A DNA stretch of 57,263 bases from Elusimicrobiota bacterium (GTDB lineage: Bacteria; Elusimicrobiota; Elusimicrobia; F11). The notes below the pieces were generated by a model. That model was not told the DNA's origin, did no database searches, and saw only the letters and a program-made list of their open reading frames with translations. The position numbers and the translations under genes were made by a program. Numbering within the stretch: position 1 is the first letter of the stretch; each line of letters starts with the position of its first letter. The DNA lies in contig PLLH01000043.1 in NCBI GenBank assembly GCA_003140895.1, positions 1-57,263 of the forward strand, written 5' to 3'. Below, piece by piece: positions 32,970 through 42,855 of this stretch.

Positions 32970-35624
32970 TTATTTGTCTCTGTGCGGGGCAGCCTTTTTC
33001 GATTCAATCACCGCTTGAGCGGCGGCCAACCGGGCGATCGGAACGCGGAACGGGCTCGCGGACACGTACGAGAATTTACTCCGGTGACAGAACTTCACCG
33101 ATTCCGGATCTCCTCCGTGCTCGCCGCAGATCCCGATTTTGAGATCTTTCTTCACTTTCCGGCCCTTTTTGATGGCGATGTCGATGAGCTGACCCACGCC
33201 GGTTTGATCCAGCGTTTGGAACGGATCGTCGCGGAAGATTTTCTTATCGAGATAAACCTTAATGAATTTTCCGGCGTCATCGCGAGAGAAGCCCATGGTC
33301 ATTTGGGTGAGGTCGTTCGTTCCGAAGGAGAAGAACTCCGCCACTTCGGCGATTTCATCCGCCGTGAGGGCTCCCCGGGGAACTTCGATCATGGTTCCGA
33401 CCATGTATTTCACTTTTTGGCCGGTGGATTCCATCGCGTCTTTGGCGGCCTTGTGAACAATGGCCACCTGGTCTTTGAGTTCCGCCACGAAGCCCACCAG
33501 CGGAATCATGATTTCCGGGATGACTTTGATGTTCTCTTTGGCCAATTCGCAAGCGGCCGTGATGATGGCGCGCGCCTGCATTTCGGTGATTTCAGGATAG
33601 GTGATTCCTAAGCGGCATCCCCGGTGACCCAACATCGGGTTGAACTCATGAAGATCCTGGGCTTTTTGCCAGATTTTCTCTCCGGACACATTGATCTTTT
33701 TCGAAAGCTCTTCCGACGCTTCTTTTGTTTTCGGCAAGAACTCGTGCAACGGCGGATCCAGGGTTCGGATGGTGACGGGGTAGCCTTTCATTTCCTTAAA
33801 GAGTCCTTTGAAGTCGTCCTTTTGGAATTTGAAGAGCTTGTCCAAAGCCACGCGGCGAGCCGGTTCGTCGTCGGCCACGATCATTTCCTGCATGAACGGG
33901 AGCCGGTCTTCGGCGAAGAACATGTGCTCGGTTCGGCAAAGCCCGATCCCTTCGGCGCCGAACTTGATGGCTTGAATAGCGTCTCTGGGAACATCGGCGT
34001 TGGCGCGAACTTTGAGAGTCCGAATCGCGTCCGCCCATTTCATGAGCTCGCCGAATTCAGCGGAGAGCGCCGCTTCTTTGAGCGTCACTTTTCCTTCGAT
34101 CACGCGGCCTGTTCCGCCGTCGATGGTGATCCAATCGTTCTCTTTAACGACGGTGCCGTTCACGACAAACTGTTTCTTTTCTTCGCTGACGCGGATGGTT
34201 TCGCACCCGGCGACGCAGGGTTTCCCCATGCCTCGGGCCACAACGGCCGCGTGAGAGGTCATGCCTCCCCGAGCGGTCAGAATTCCTTTGGCGGCGTCCA
34301 TTCCGTGAATGTCATCGGGGTTCGTTTCTTCGCGAACCAAGATCACGGGTTCCGTCTTGCCGCGTTCGGCGGCATCGTCCGCCGTGAACACCGCTTTCCC
34401 CGTGGCGGCTCCCGGCGAGGCCGGAAGACCTTTCGTCAACACTTTGACGGAAACGGACGGGTCAATAATCGGATGGAGGAGTTGGTTGATCTGGTCCGGG
34501 TCCAACCGCATGATCGCTTCTTCCTTTGAAAGGACTTTCTCTTTCACCATGTCGACGGCGATCTTCACGGCGGCAAACGCGGTCCTCTTTCCGGTCCGGG
34601 TCTGGAGCATGTAGAGACGGCCTTTTTCAAAGGTGAACTCGAAGTCCTGAACGTCCCGGTAATGCTTCTCCAGTTTGGCCGTGATGCTCCGCAATTCCGC
34701 GTAAACGGCGGGCATGTCTTTTTCAAGTTCGACGATGGGCCGTGGGGTTCGGATGCCGGCCACGACGTCTTCGCCTTGGGCGTTCGTCAGATATTCTCCA
34801 TAAAACTCTTTGGCGCCGGTGGACGGGTTTCGCGTGAAGCCCACGCCGGTTCCCGAATCATTGCCCATATTTCCGAACACCATGGCCTGAACGTTCACGG
34901 CCGTTCCGAGATCGTCCGGAATCTTGTTGAGCCGCCGGTAGGTTACCGCGCGATCGTTGCCCCAGGATCGGAACACGGCGTTCCGGGCCTCAACCAACTG
35001 GATCCACGGATCCTGCGGGAATTCGCTCCCATATTCTTTCAAGAAAAGCTCTTTATACCGCTTCACCACGTCCTGAAGGTCATTCACATTGAGGTCGGTG
35101 TCTTGCTTCGCCCCTTTGGCGTGCTTGACGGCGTCGAGCTCGTGTTCAAACTTGGCTTTCGACACATCGCAGACCACATCGCCGAACATCTGAATGAAAC
35201 GGCGGTAGGCGTCCCAGGCGAACCGGGGGTTCCCCGTGGCGTCCGCCATGCCGAGAACGGCTTGATCGTTCATGCCGAGGTTTAAAATCGTGTCCATCAT
35301 GCCGGGCATGGAGAATTTGGCGCCCGAGCGAACCGAGACCAGGAGCGGTAATTTGTTGTCGCCGAACTTCTTCCCAGCCTGCTTCTCCAATAACACCATG
35401 GATTGTTTCATCGTCGCTTCAAAATCTTTCGGGAGCTTTTTTCCGTTGGCGTAGTAATAACGGCACATGTCGGTCGTGATCGTGAATCCTGGCGGAACCG
35501 GAACGCCGGATCTGGACATCTCCGCCAAGCCGGCGCCTTTGCCGCCCAACAAATCTTTCATGCTTCCATTGCCATCGGCCTTGCCGCCGCCGAACGAATA
35601 AACGTATTTGTTCTTTTTAGACAT
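32970..35624 (-). CDS. ppdK: Pyruvate, phosphate dikinase
   Basis: 884-residue PPDK interconverting pyruvate + ATP + Pi and PEP + AMP + PPi. An N-terminal ATP-grasp domain (to about 340) is followed by the phosphohistidine domain with GGMTSHAAVVARGMGKPCV and a C-terminal PEP/pyruvate TIM barrel with GTNDLTQMTMGFSRDD and the catalytic Cys in GICGEHGGDP. AAGGAG lies 9 bases before the ATG. glcDE starts 8 bases after its stop, so carbon metabolism and 2-hydroxy-acid oxidation are co-transcribed. A terminator closes off the Yip1 gene upstream. Confidence 0.97.
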   Translation of the reverse strand: MSKKNKYVYSFGGGKADGNGSMKDLLGGKGAGLAEMSRSGVPVPPGFTITTDMCRYYYANGKKLPKDFEATMKQSMVLLEKQAGKKFGDNKLPLLVSVRSGAKFSMPGMMDTILNLGMNDQAVLGMADATGNPRFAWDAYRRFIQMFGDVVCDVSKAKFEHELDAVKHAKGAKQDTDLNVNDLQDVVKRYKELFLKEYGSEFPQDPWIQLVEARNAVFRSWGNDRAVTYRRLNKIPDDLGTAVNVQAMVFGNMGNDSGTGVGFTRNPSTGAKEFYGEYLTNAQGEDVVAGIRTPRPIVELEKDMPAVYAELRSITAKLEKHYRDVQDFEFTFEKGRLYMLQTRTGKRTAFAAVKIAVDMVKEKVLSKEEAIMRLDPDQINQLLHPIIDPSVSVKVLTKGLPASPGAATGKAVFTADDAAERGKTEPVILVREETNPDDIHGMDAAKGILTARGGMTSHAAVVARGMGKPCVAGCETIRVSEEKKQFVVNGTVVKENDWITIDGGTGRVIEGKVTLKEAALSAEFGELMKWADAIRTLKVRANADVPRDAIQAIKFGAEGIGLCRTEHMFFAEDRLPFMQEMIVADDEPARRVALDKLFKFQKDDFKGLFKEMKGYPVTIRTLDPPLHEFLPKTKEASEELSKKINVSGEKIWQKAQDLHEFNPMLGHRGCRLGITYPEITEMQARAIITAACELAKENIKVIPEIMIPLVGFVAELKDQVAIVHKAAKDAMESTGQKVKYMVGTMIEVPRGALTADEIAEVAEFFSFGTNDLTQMTMGFSRDDAGKFIKVYLDKKIFRDDPFQTLDQTGVGQLIDIAIKKGRKVKKDLKIGICGEHGGDPESVKFCHRSKFSYVSASPFRVPIARLAAAQAVIESKKAAPHRDK

Positions 35625-35674
35625 ACACTAACTCTCCTTATTAATATGAATGTAATTTAAATCAAAGGTCTCTT

Positions 35675-35720
35675 TAAAAAAACCGATCCCCTGAGGAGTT
35701 GGGTTCCAACTCCTCAAGGG
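35675..35720 (-). terminator. Intrinsic terminator after the Yip1 gene
   Basis: On the minus strand a long GC-rich stem (TGAGGAGTTGG / CCAACTCCTCA, extended by CCC/GGG over a bulge, 3-base loop) is followed by a run of seven T (35682-35676). It lies 21 bases after the Yip1 stop and before the ppdK start, so it separates the two units. Confidence 0.88.
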
Positions 35721-35740
35721 ATGGCTGCTCTGTTCGAATC

Positions 35741-36454
35741 TTATTTTTTCTCCGCTTCGGCGGCCGGCGCTTTGGCTTTCTCAGCTAAACTTTGAAGTTT
35801 TTTATCAAGACTTTCTTCGCCCAAACCCAATTCTTCGTCGCCCATGGCGGTGCCTCTGGTATCAAACTGAGGGTAAGCCGAGGCGGCTCTCATGGGATTG
35901 CCGGCTGTCACGCGGGCATAGAGCGTCAAGAGCAACAAGAGTCCAAACACGAATCCGCACACGATCCAGGTTCGAATCGCTTTGGTGTCCATCACAATCA
36001 CGAGTCCCTGAATCATGACGATCACGGCCCAAATATTGATGGCGATGGCGAGATACGAACCGATCTTAGGGATTGGAGAGAATAGCGCCGACACGGGAGA
36101 AAAGGCCGCGATGAGCGCCAGGATCCGGTAACATGTTTTGTACTCCGATGACGACCCTTTAATCAGACCGCTCACCAATCCCCAAAGAACCGCGGCTCCG
36201 ATGAAACTGCCGAGGAAGGAAGCGACCGGAATCACGGGAATCATCAGCCACAAAGACCATTTCGGAACCTCGCCGGAAACGATATTGGCCGGAGGGAAAG
36301 CCATCCCCATAACAGAAGCGATAACGCCGCCCAACACGCCCATGACCACGATGAACATCATCGAGGATTTGATGGAAGCGCCTTCTCCTTCCGCTTTGAG
36401 GTCGTTTAACGTCGTAAACGGGTGAAGCCATGCCGACATGAATTTACTGATCAT
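35741..36454 (-). CDS. Yip1-domain membrane protein
   Basis: 237-residue inner-membrane protein with five hydrophobic segments and a cytoplasmic-looking charged tail (KLQSLAEKAKAPAAEAEKK). The N-terminal WLHPFTTLNDLK and the arrangement of helices fit the bacterial Yip1 family, whose function is unknown. AAGGAG lies 6 bases before the ATG. It is followed by a strong intrinsic terminator and preceded by a PHP gene on the same strand 34 bases away. Confidence 0.75.
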   Translation of the reverse strand: MISKFMSAWLHPFTTLNDLKAEGEGASIKSSMMFIVVMGVLGGVIASVMGMAFPPANIVSGEVPKWSLWLMIPVIPVASFLGSFIGAAVLWGLVSGLIKGSSSEYKTCYRILALIAAFSPVSALFSPIPKIGSYLAIAINIWAVIVMIQGLVIVMDTKAIRTWIVCGFVFGLLLLLTLYARVTAGNPMRAASAYPQFDTRGTAMGDEELGLGEESLDKKLQSLAEKAKAPAAEAEKK

Positions 36455-36488
36455 TCGAGTCTCCTTAAGGTTTGTGACATCTGCCGTA

Positions 36489-37343
36489 TTATACGGCTTT
36501 TAGAATCTGATCTCTCCTGTCAAGAAGAGGGGTTATCAAGTGGTCCGGCACATGCAGATCGCCGGATCCCACTCCAATTCGAATCGACGGCTTGTTGTCT
36601 CCATGAAAATCCGAGCCGCCCGTCATAAGAAAATCAAATTTGGACGCCATCCGCTGAAAAAAAATCCGTTGTTCGTTCGAGTATCCGGGGTAAATCGCTT
36701 CAATGCCGTCCAACCCCCACCCCCGCCATTCGTCAAACGAGGTTTCCAACTCTCCCGGCGTTCTTTTTAAGAGCCCCGGGTGAGCCACCACCGCCACCGC
36801 TCCGGCTCCGTGAAGAAGATCAATGCCCTCCCGCAGGGGAACCTCCTCTTTGGGAACATACGCCGCGCCCCGCGAGCTTAAGAACCGGCCAAACGCTTCC
36901 CGAAGGCTGTGAACAATTCCTTTTTGAACGAGAAGCTGCGCGATATGAGGGCGTCCGAAACTGCCTTGCCCGACCAGGCTCTTCACTTCTTCCTCGGACA
37001 CGTTATAGCCCAATTTTTGAAGCTTTCCAATAATCAAACCATTTCGAACAACCCGGCCTTTTCGCAAAAAAACGAGTTTTTCCTCCAGCGGCCCCAGCGG
37101 CCCGTCAAAAAAATAGCCCAACAGATGAACGGGCTGTCCGTTTTCACGCGTGCTGAGCTCAAGACCGGGAATGGCCAAAAGGTCCCGCCCCTTTCCCCAC
37201 GCGAGGATCTCATCCCGGCGATAAATCGTGTCATGATCCGTGATGGCGAAGGCTTTGAGCCCCGCCGACACGCAGGCCTCGGCCACCCGAAGCCAGGTCC
37301 AAGTCCCATCCGAATCGGTGGTATGAAGCTGCAGATCAATCAT
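36489..37343 (-). CDS. PHP-domain phosphoesterase (RNase AM/YciV-like)
   Basis: 284-residue metal-dependent PHP hydrolase. Metal-ligand motifs are complete: LQLHTTDSDGTW, AITDHDT, IPGLELST, VVAHPG and GGSDFHGDNK. The family cleaves nucleoside 3',5'-bisphosphates and trims RNA 5' ends. It has the inserted alpha-helical subdomain typical of the YciV group (about 100-185). It precedes the Yip1 gene on the same strand. Confidence 0.9.
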   Translation of the reverse strand: MIDLQLHTTDSDGTWTWLRVAEACVSAGLKAFAITDHDTIYRRDEILAWGKGRDLLAIPGLELSTRENGQPVHLLGYFFDGPLGPLEEKLVFLRKGRVVRNGLIIGKLQKLGYNVSEEEVKSLVGQGSFGRPHIAQLLVQKGIVHSLREAFGRFLSSRGAAYVPKEEVPLREGIDLLHGAGAVAVVAHPGLLKRTPGELETSFDEWRGWGLDGIEAIYPGYSNEQRIFFQRMASKFDFLMTGGSDFHGDNKPSIRIGVGSGDLHVPDHLITPLLDRRDQILKAV

Positions 37344-37394
37344 GAGGTTAGGTGGAAATCCTTTAGGTGAACGATGCGGGATGATTATAGGATA

Positions 37395-39185
37395 TTAATG
37401 GTTTTCCTGAAGCTCTTGAATCGCCCGGTTGTACGCCATGTGGGCCGGGTTGTTTTTCCCGTCAAATTGGATGGCTTTCCCCCACGCGTCCACCGCGTCT
37501 TTCAGTTTTCCTTCCGAATAAAGTTTCAAACCCTGGCTATAGAGCTCGCGGCTCTTATTGGTGTCGCGAGGCACGTCCGCGCGCTCCGCGGAATTGCTCG
37601 GCTCCGCCACGCGGGCCTGTTTTTCCAGCGCGTTCATCGTTCTCGACATCAACTGGGACGCCTCTTTGTTTTCGGTATCCAATTTCTGCACGTCGTGAAG
37701 AACCTTGATGGCCCCCAAGTAGTCGCCGGCGTCATAGTTCTTTTGGGCGCTCTTCAGGCCTTTCTCAATGGGCTCTCTCACGCGGCGCCGGGAATCTTCC
37801 AAATACGCCGACGCCTTCAGATTGTTCGGCTCAAACACCAGGACTTTTTCGCAGGCCTTAATGGCCTCCCGGTAGAGACCTTTCTTGTAGTACGTTTTCA
37901 TGAGCGACATTTCATCGGTCACGATCTCGCGGGTCCGCTCTTCCGTCATCATCGCGCGCGCCTTCTCCAGATGCTTCGAAAGCGTATTGTCCGTGGGCGC
38001 CAAGGCCAACGCCTCGCCCAGAGACAGGATGCTCTTTTCAAACTCTTTCTGGAAATAATGAATGTATCCTTGCGCGGCGTAAAGCTCGCTGGGATTAATA
38101 AATCCTTTTTGCTTGATGACCTCATCGGTGTTCGCCAACAGACGATCCATCTCTTTCGAATCGATCCGGCGACGAGGTGTGTCCATTTTCCCTCGAAGAT
38201 CGGCCAGGCAGCTCTTCGCTCTCTTCTGCCAGCGGGCGCTGCTCCCTTGCTCCACAATGGACGAACCAAAGCGGATATGAACGCCAAACCGGTGGGAATT
38301 ACCCAAATCCTGGACGCCGGCGGCGGCGTCGTTGTAGCCGAACGCGTAATCAAGTCCCCAATCCTTCAATTCAATTCCCATTCCGGCGGTGATTTCCGAT
38401 TCGTTGATCCCGGCGCGGAGGCTTAAGAACCGGGCCAGCTTGTATTCCGTTCCGAACCGAACTTTGAGGCTTCGTTTCTCCGGTTTAATCAAATCCGTCA
38501 AAATCGTGAAGCGGGAACCCGGTTGAGCCATCACGCCGAAACGAATGTCGCGCGGATATTTATCGGCCACGGACCGGAGTTTTATTTGCGGGGCCAGGAT
38601 GTTTGTCACGGCCAACCCCGTTTGAAGCCCGGGTCGAATATGAACCATCGTGCCGGCGTCAAACCCGTATCCCATGGCGGAATAGGTGTCGATCTCTTCC
38701 CGAATCGCTTTGAAGGTGGCGCCGAACGACCAGCGTTTGTTGTACCGGACGCTGTGAGAATAAAGGAAAGCGGTCTCGGCCTGGCTGAAGGAGCCGATGT
38801 CGGCGCCGATGGAATCTCTCTTGTTGAAATTGCCGGAACGCAAAGACACCACGCTGAGCCCGAAGGATCCGTAATCCAGCGTGGGCTGAGCATAGCTGAA
38901 AAAGCCGTATCCCGACTGTTCCGGGAGAAGGGAATAAAGGCTCACGAAATCTTTTCTCTGCAGTTGAGAGAGCCCGGCCGGGTTCAAATATCCGGCGCTG
39001 GCATCATCTCCCATTCCGACGCCGGCGTGACCCATGGAGAGGGAACGGGCGCTCGCCGCGAAATCCAAAAAGGCGCCGGGCTGCCCCGCGTCTTCCTTGG
39101 CGAAACCGAGGTCCAGCGCCTGAGAGCGAAGTACGAACGCTCCCAACAAAAGAAGAACGGCGCATGAGGACCGAAGCGTCTTCAT
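37395..39185 (-). CDS. PorV/PorQ-like outer-membrane barrel fused to TPR repeats
   Basis: Signal peptide, then a PorV/PorQ-like beta-barrel (about 30-310; FLDFAASARSLSMGHAGVG, NPAGLSQLQ), the family that helps type IX secretion and attachment of cargo in Bacteroidota and relatives. The C-terminal part (about 340-596) contains TPR-like helical pairs (ELYAAQGYIHYFQKEFEKSI, AIKACEKVLVFEPNNLKASA, DAVDAWGKAIQFDGKNNPAH). The start overlaps the stop of the 1223-residue surface protein (ATGA). The barrel-TPR fusion is unusual. Confidence 0.82.
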   Translation of the reverse strand: MKTLRSSCAVLLLLGAFVLRSQALDLGFAKEDAGQPGAFLDFAASARSLSMGHAGVGMGDDASAGYLNPAGLSQLQRKDFVSLYSLLPEQSGYGFFSYAQPTLDYGSFGLSVVSLRSGNFNKRDSIGADIGSFSQAETAFLYSHSVRYNKRWSFGATFKAIREEIDTYSAMGYGFDAGTMVHIRPGLQTGLAVTNILAPQIKLRSVADKYPRDIRFGVMAQPGSRFTILTDLIKPEKRSLKVRFGTEYKLARFLSLRAGINESEITAGMGIELKDWGLDYAFGYNDAAAGVQDLGNSHRFGVHIRFGSSIVEQGSSARWQKRAKSCLADLRGKMDTPRRRIDSKEMDRLLANTDEVIKQKGFINPSELYAAQGYIHYFQKEFEKSILSLGEALALAPTDNTLSKHLEKARAMMTEERTREIVTDEMSLMKTYYKKGLYREAIKACEKVLVFEPNNLKASAYLEDSRRRVREPIEKGLKSAQKNYDAGDYLGAIKVLHDVQKLDTENKEASQLMSRTMNALEKQARVAEPSNSAERADVPRDTNKSRELYSQGLKLYSEGKLKDAVDAWGKAIQFDGKNNPAHMAYNRAIQELQENH

Positions 39186-42100
39186 TTGACCACTCCTATC
39201 TTTCGTTTAACGACCGTCACGTTGCCTTGGCTGTCTTTGGCTCTCATCTGGATGATATAGCCGCCGTTGGCCACCACGTCGCCCTGGCCGTTCCGGCCGT
39301 CCCACGACCAAATGTTCTGGCCCAATTGGCTTTTCAAAGCCGTCCCGCTCGCGAAATCAAACTTCCGAACGAGATTGCCGAAGAGATCATAAATGGTGAT
39401 GACCATCTCGCTGTTATCGCCGAGAATATAATGGAGTTCCGTTCCGTTCCCTTCGTAGGGACTGAACGGATTGGGCGCGTTGAAAAATTCGGTGATGCCC
39501 GGCTGCGGAATGGCTTGAGACGTCACGCGGAACACGCCGAAGGTGGTGATGGCGGAGTTCACGGTCCGCACCGTCACAGGGCTTGACTGCGCCAGCTGTT
39601 TGGCAAGGTCGGAGGCCAGAGGACGCCAGAGTCCCATCTGGGAATCAAGTTGATAGATCTGGATGACCCGCGCCTGCTCCTTTAATTCCGTGGGGCGGGG
39701 CTGCGTGAAAGAAAGCGACGCGTCGGGCGACAGAACCGGTTTAACCGGGTTCCCCTGGGCATCTGTTCCGGCGATTTGGTAAGGGCCGGCGACAGAGTTT
39801 AAATCGCTGTTCAGCGCCACCCATTTTTGATCCGCGGCGGAAATATCAGAGGTGGGCCCCGCGTTGGACAATTCAATATACATATCCATCGGCAGCACCC
39901 CCGGCGAGACCGTCAACGCCAGCTTTTGACTGTCAAAGGAAACAGTTCCTCCGGCGGCTCTGGACATCATTCTTTTGAAAGAAACCGTTCTGGAAAGCGG
40001 CATGCTGTTGTCGGAGGTGCACGCGATGTTTTCAACCGAAGCGTTGCAGACAACTGAAACGTTGAATTGCCAGACGATTTTTGAGTTCGCCGGGATCGGG
40101 ATGCTTCCAGAAGGAGTAAAAGAAATAACGTTTTTCCCGTTCTGGATTGTGGCGCTCACGGACCCCTGCAAGGTCTTTGTGACATCCCCCTGAGTGCTCG
40201 TCACCGAAAAGTTGTCGGAAGAAACGGTTCCGCTCAGAACAACATTGTCCAATGTAACGTAAATTTGGGAATCAGTGTTCGTCACGACAAAGCTGTTGTC
40301 CGCCGGGTGAAGTATCACTTTGCCGTTCGAATATTTTGTTTTATCGATTGTGTAGTCGTACTCTATGGTTTTGGTGTTTCCTGCCAAGTCCGTCCCAATG
40401 ACGATGAGCGTTACAAAACTGCCGTTACTCACGTTGGTTAAATCAAGAGGAAAGGAGTAGATGCCCGGATTTTTTTCCGGAGGTGTTGCGACCAGGTCGG
40501 CTCCACCAGGACCCATCCCTGGGAAACGGAACTCCACCCCTTGAACCCCGTTGAGATCCGAAATTTGCGCCGTGAAAATTTGTTGGAATCCGGTTGTCAA
40601 CACACCATTACCGTCAGGAATCGGCGTGACACTCATTGTCGGAGGCGTGTTGTCGACAGTCACATGAATTACTTTTGTGGCGATGGTAGTCGGAGGAGCG
40701 CCGTTGTCGGTAGCGGTGACTGTCATCGTATAGTCTCCGTCCGGATAAGCAGGTCCCGCCAGTTTGGTATTCCAGACGTAGTCAAATCCGTCGGTGGAAT
40801 TTCCGGTGGCATCCACGTTGGTAAAACCGTGACCGTTGCCGGCGGTGACTGTTATTTTAACCCCGCCAGTGGTGGGAGGGACATTGGCGTGGACCGTCAC
40901 CACTCCCGACTCGGGAGTGACGGTAATATCGGTCCCCTTGTTTTTATCCGTGATGGTGATGGGGTTGTGCAAAATGTCCATCGGCCGCCACTCGTCCAGC
41001 GTTTTTGGCACCCCGTGATCAATAATGTTCACTTCGATGTGAACAAGATAAGGGCCCCCGTCCGGAAGCGACTTGGTGGGGTCCGTCCATGTGTAGCCGG
41101 TGCCCGGATTCGGCACCGTGATCGTTATCGGCAGTCCCGTATTCTGATCCAAAACCGGTAGTCCTGTCGTTGGGTCCACAATGGTGATCACCACTGTTTC
41201 GACGGTAATATCAGAACCCGGCGGGTATGTCACAGAAATCGGCAGCGGTTTTTCTCTCGTTGAACCATCCGCGGCGGGATCGATAATTGTGATGGGAATA
41301 TCGATACTGTCTTGGATAGTGATCGTCACTTCAGCCGGAGCCGACAAAAAGCCATTTTGATTTCTTACAACCAGCTGAAATTTGATTGTTTTAACATCGG
41401 CAGGCTTAACAGACGGCATTTTAACGAAAATACGATCCGCGTTGGCCAGGAATCCCACGTTGGGTCCAGACGTCTTGGTCCATATATAAGAGGTGATCGA
41501 GCTTCCGCCGCCCGTAGACGCGGAACCATCCAACGTCAGGGTATCACCTTCATTAATACTTAGACCGCTCGGAGTGATGGACGCTGTCGGCGCTTGAGCT
41601 CCTTTGGCCACCGTGATCGTTTGACTGGCGGTGTTCCCGGCGCCGTCAGCGACGTGCGCGATCAGTTGATAATCCCCTCTATCCAGTAAGGCCGACGTGT
41701 TCCAAGCCGTGGTATAGCCAGGTCCGGGCAGGGTCATGGTTGTTAAATGGTATTTTTTGAGTTGGGTATCGTCCCGCACCGGATAATCCAGCGTCACTGA
41801 ACTTAAGAGGCTGCATCCTCCCGCACCCCCGGTGGTCACCGTCACCGTTTGACTGTTGTTATCCACCACCGCGGCATCGACTGGAACGGTGAAGGACACC
41901 GTCGGGGCCGTCGCGTCAACGTTGAAAGAATAGTCCGTTGAGGCACTGCTCAAAATTCCCGGAATATCTATCGCCCAAAATTTGAATGTATAGGGGCCCG
42001 TCTGCGTTAACTGAAATTCCCAGGGAACGCCGGTCTGAGTTGGCCCAACCGTCACGTTCATGTCTTGCGCCGTATTTTCTGGACCACCGGGCGGCGTTAT

Positions 42101-42853
42101 CTTGACGCGGAATTTAGCCACTCCAGTGTTGTCCGTGGCCGAGAGTTTAAACGTGACAGTTTTGCCGGCGCAGGCCGCCGGAGCCTCTGTGATTGACATC
42201 GTGGGCGGTGTGTTATCAACGGTGATTTTTCGGGTTGCCGTGGCCTTCGCTCCCGTCAAGTCCTTCGCCTGGAGCCACACGTCCACGCTCGGAATGGTCG
42301 TCGAGCTGTTGTCAAGCGAAGAAGTGTCAAACGTCAATGTTTTGGAGCCCGCCCCGGCCGCCGTAGCCAAGGGCACAGCCGCCGGGACGGCGGTATCAGG
42401 ATCCACTGAATATAACTTCACTGTTTGCTGCAAATCGATGCTAATTTTGACGAAGGCGCGGGCGGTCGTCCCATCAACGGGGTTCGAGGCTTCAAAAATT
42501 AAATAATCCGGGCTGACATTTTGAGGGGCGACATCCATGGTATGCGTGTACTTTACGATGGCCTGATTGCTCGCATTTTTGGGGACATCAACAGGACTCC
42601 CAAAATCCTGAGGTTTGGAGAGAGGAGTGCCATCTTTATCAAAGAGATCGCCATATCGCGGTCCAAAAAGCAGGCGATAAGTCCAGGTGGCGTGAGTTCC
42701 AAGAATAATATCGTTCCCGGACGAATGATACGTGACTGTGGTGGTTTGAGGCGTGGCGGTCGGAGCCGCCCAAAGGGTCGCAGACGCCAGGACGAAAAGA
42801 AGCCCCAGAAGCCCGGCAACCGATCGACTGTTGACTCTCACCTTTTGATCCAT
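39182..42853 (-). CDS. Large secreted Ig/PKD-repeat protein with FlgD/T9SS-type C-terminus
   Basis: 1223-residue exported protein: signal peptide (ends LWAAPTA), several Ig-like repeats marked by DNTPPTMS, a PKD-like domain (GLSINEGDTLTLDGSASTGG), further Ig modules and a C-terminal about 90-residue domain (NPFSPYEGNGTELHYILGD, ITIYDLFGNLVRKF, WDGRNGQGDVVANGGYII). The tail is the FlgD-Ig/type A sorting-domain kind that directs cargo to type IX secretion in other phyla. It is translationally coupled to the PorV-like barrel gene downstream. Likely a surface adhesin or envelope protein. Confidence 0.85.
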   Translation of the reverse strand: MDQKVRVNSRSVAGLLGLLFVLASATLWAAPTATPQTTTVTYHSSGNDIILGTHATWTYRLLFGPRYGDLFDKDGTPLSKPQDFGSPVDVPKNASNQAIVKYTHTMDVAPQNVSPDYLIFEASNPVDGTTARAFVKISIDLQQTVKLYSVDPDTAVPAAVPLATAAGAGSKTLTFDTSSLDNSSTTIPSVDVWLQAKDLTGAKATATRKITVDNTPPTMSITEAPAACAGKTVTFKLSATDNTGVAKFRVKITPPGGPENTAQDMNVTVGPTQTGVPWEFQLTQTGPYTFKFWAIDIPGILSSASTDYSFNVDATAPTVSFTVPVDAAVVDNNSQTVTVTTGGAGGCSLLSSVTLDYPVRDDTQLKKYHLTTMTLPGPGYTTAWNTSALLDRGDYQLIAHVADGAGNTASQTITVAKGAQAPTASITPSGLSINEGDTLTLDGSASTGGGSSITSYIWTKTSGPNVGFLANADRIFVKMPSVKPADVKTIKFQLVVRNQNGFLSAPAEVTITIQDSIDIPITIIDPAADGSTREKPLPISVTYPPGSDITVETVVITIVDPTTGLPVLDQNTGLPITITVPNPGTGYTWTDPTKSLPDGGPYLVHIEVNIIDHGVPKTLDEWRPMDILHNPITITDKNKGTDITVTPESGVVTVHANVPPTTGGVKITVTAGNGHGFTNVDATGNSTDGFDYVWNTKLAGPAYPDGDYTMTVTATDNGAPPTTIATKVIHVTVDNTPPTMSVTPIPDGNGVLTTGFQQIFTAQISDLNGVQGVEFRFPGMGPGGADLVATPPEKNPGIYSFPLDLTNVSNGSFVTLIVIGTDLAGNTKTIEYDYTIDKTKYSNGKVILHPADNSFVVTNTDSQIYVTLDNVVLSGTVSSDNFSVTSTQGDVTKTLQGSVSATIQNGKNVISFTPSGSIPIPANSKIVWQFNVSVVCNASVENIACTSDNSMPLSRTVSFKRMMSRAAGGTVSFDSQKLALTVSPGVLPMDMYIELSNAGPTSDISAADQKWVALNSDLNSVAGPYQIAGTDAQGNPVKPVLSPDASLSFTQPRPTELKEQARVIQIYQLDSQMGLWRPLASDLAKQLAQSSPVTVRTVNSAITTFGVFRVTSQAIPQPGITEFFNAPNPFSPYEGNGTELHYILGDNSEMVITIYDLFGNLVRKFDFASGTALKSQLGQNIWSWDGRNGQGDVVANGGYIIQMRAKDSQGNVTVVKRKIGVVK

Positions 42854-42855
42854 TG

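Noticed and set aside
37374-38426. 350-residue plus-strand ORF antisense to the PorV-TPR gene
   Set aside because: Shadow of the barrel/TPR gene, which has a signal peptide and an ATGA coupling to its neighbour.
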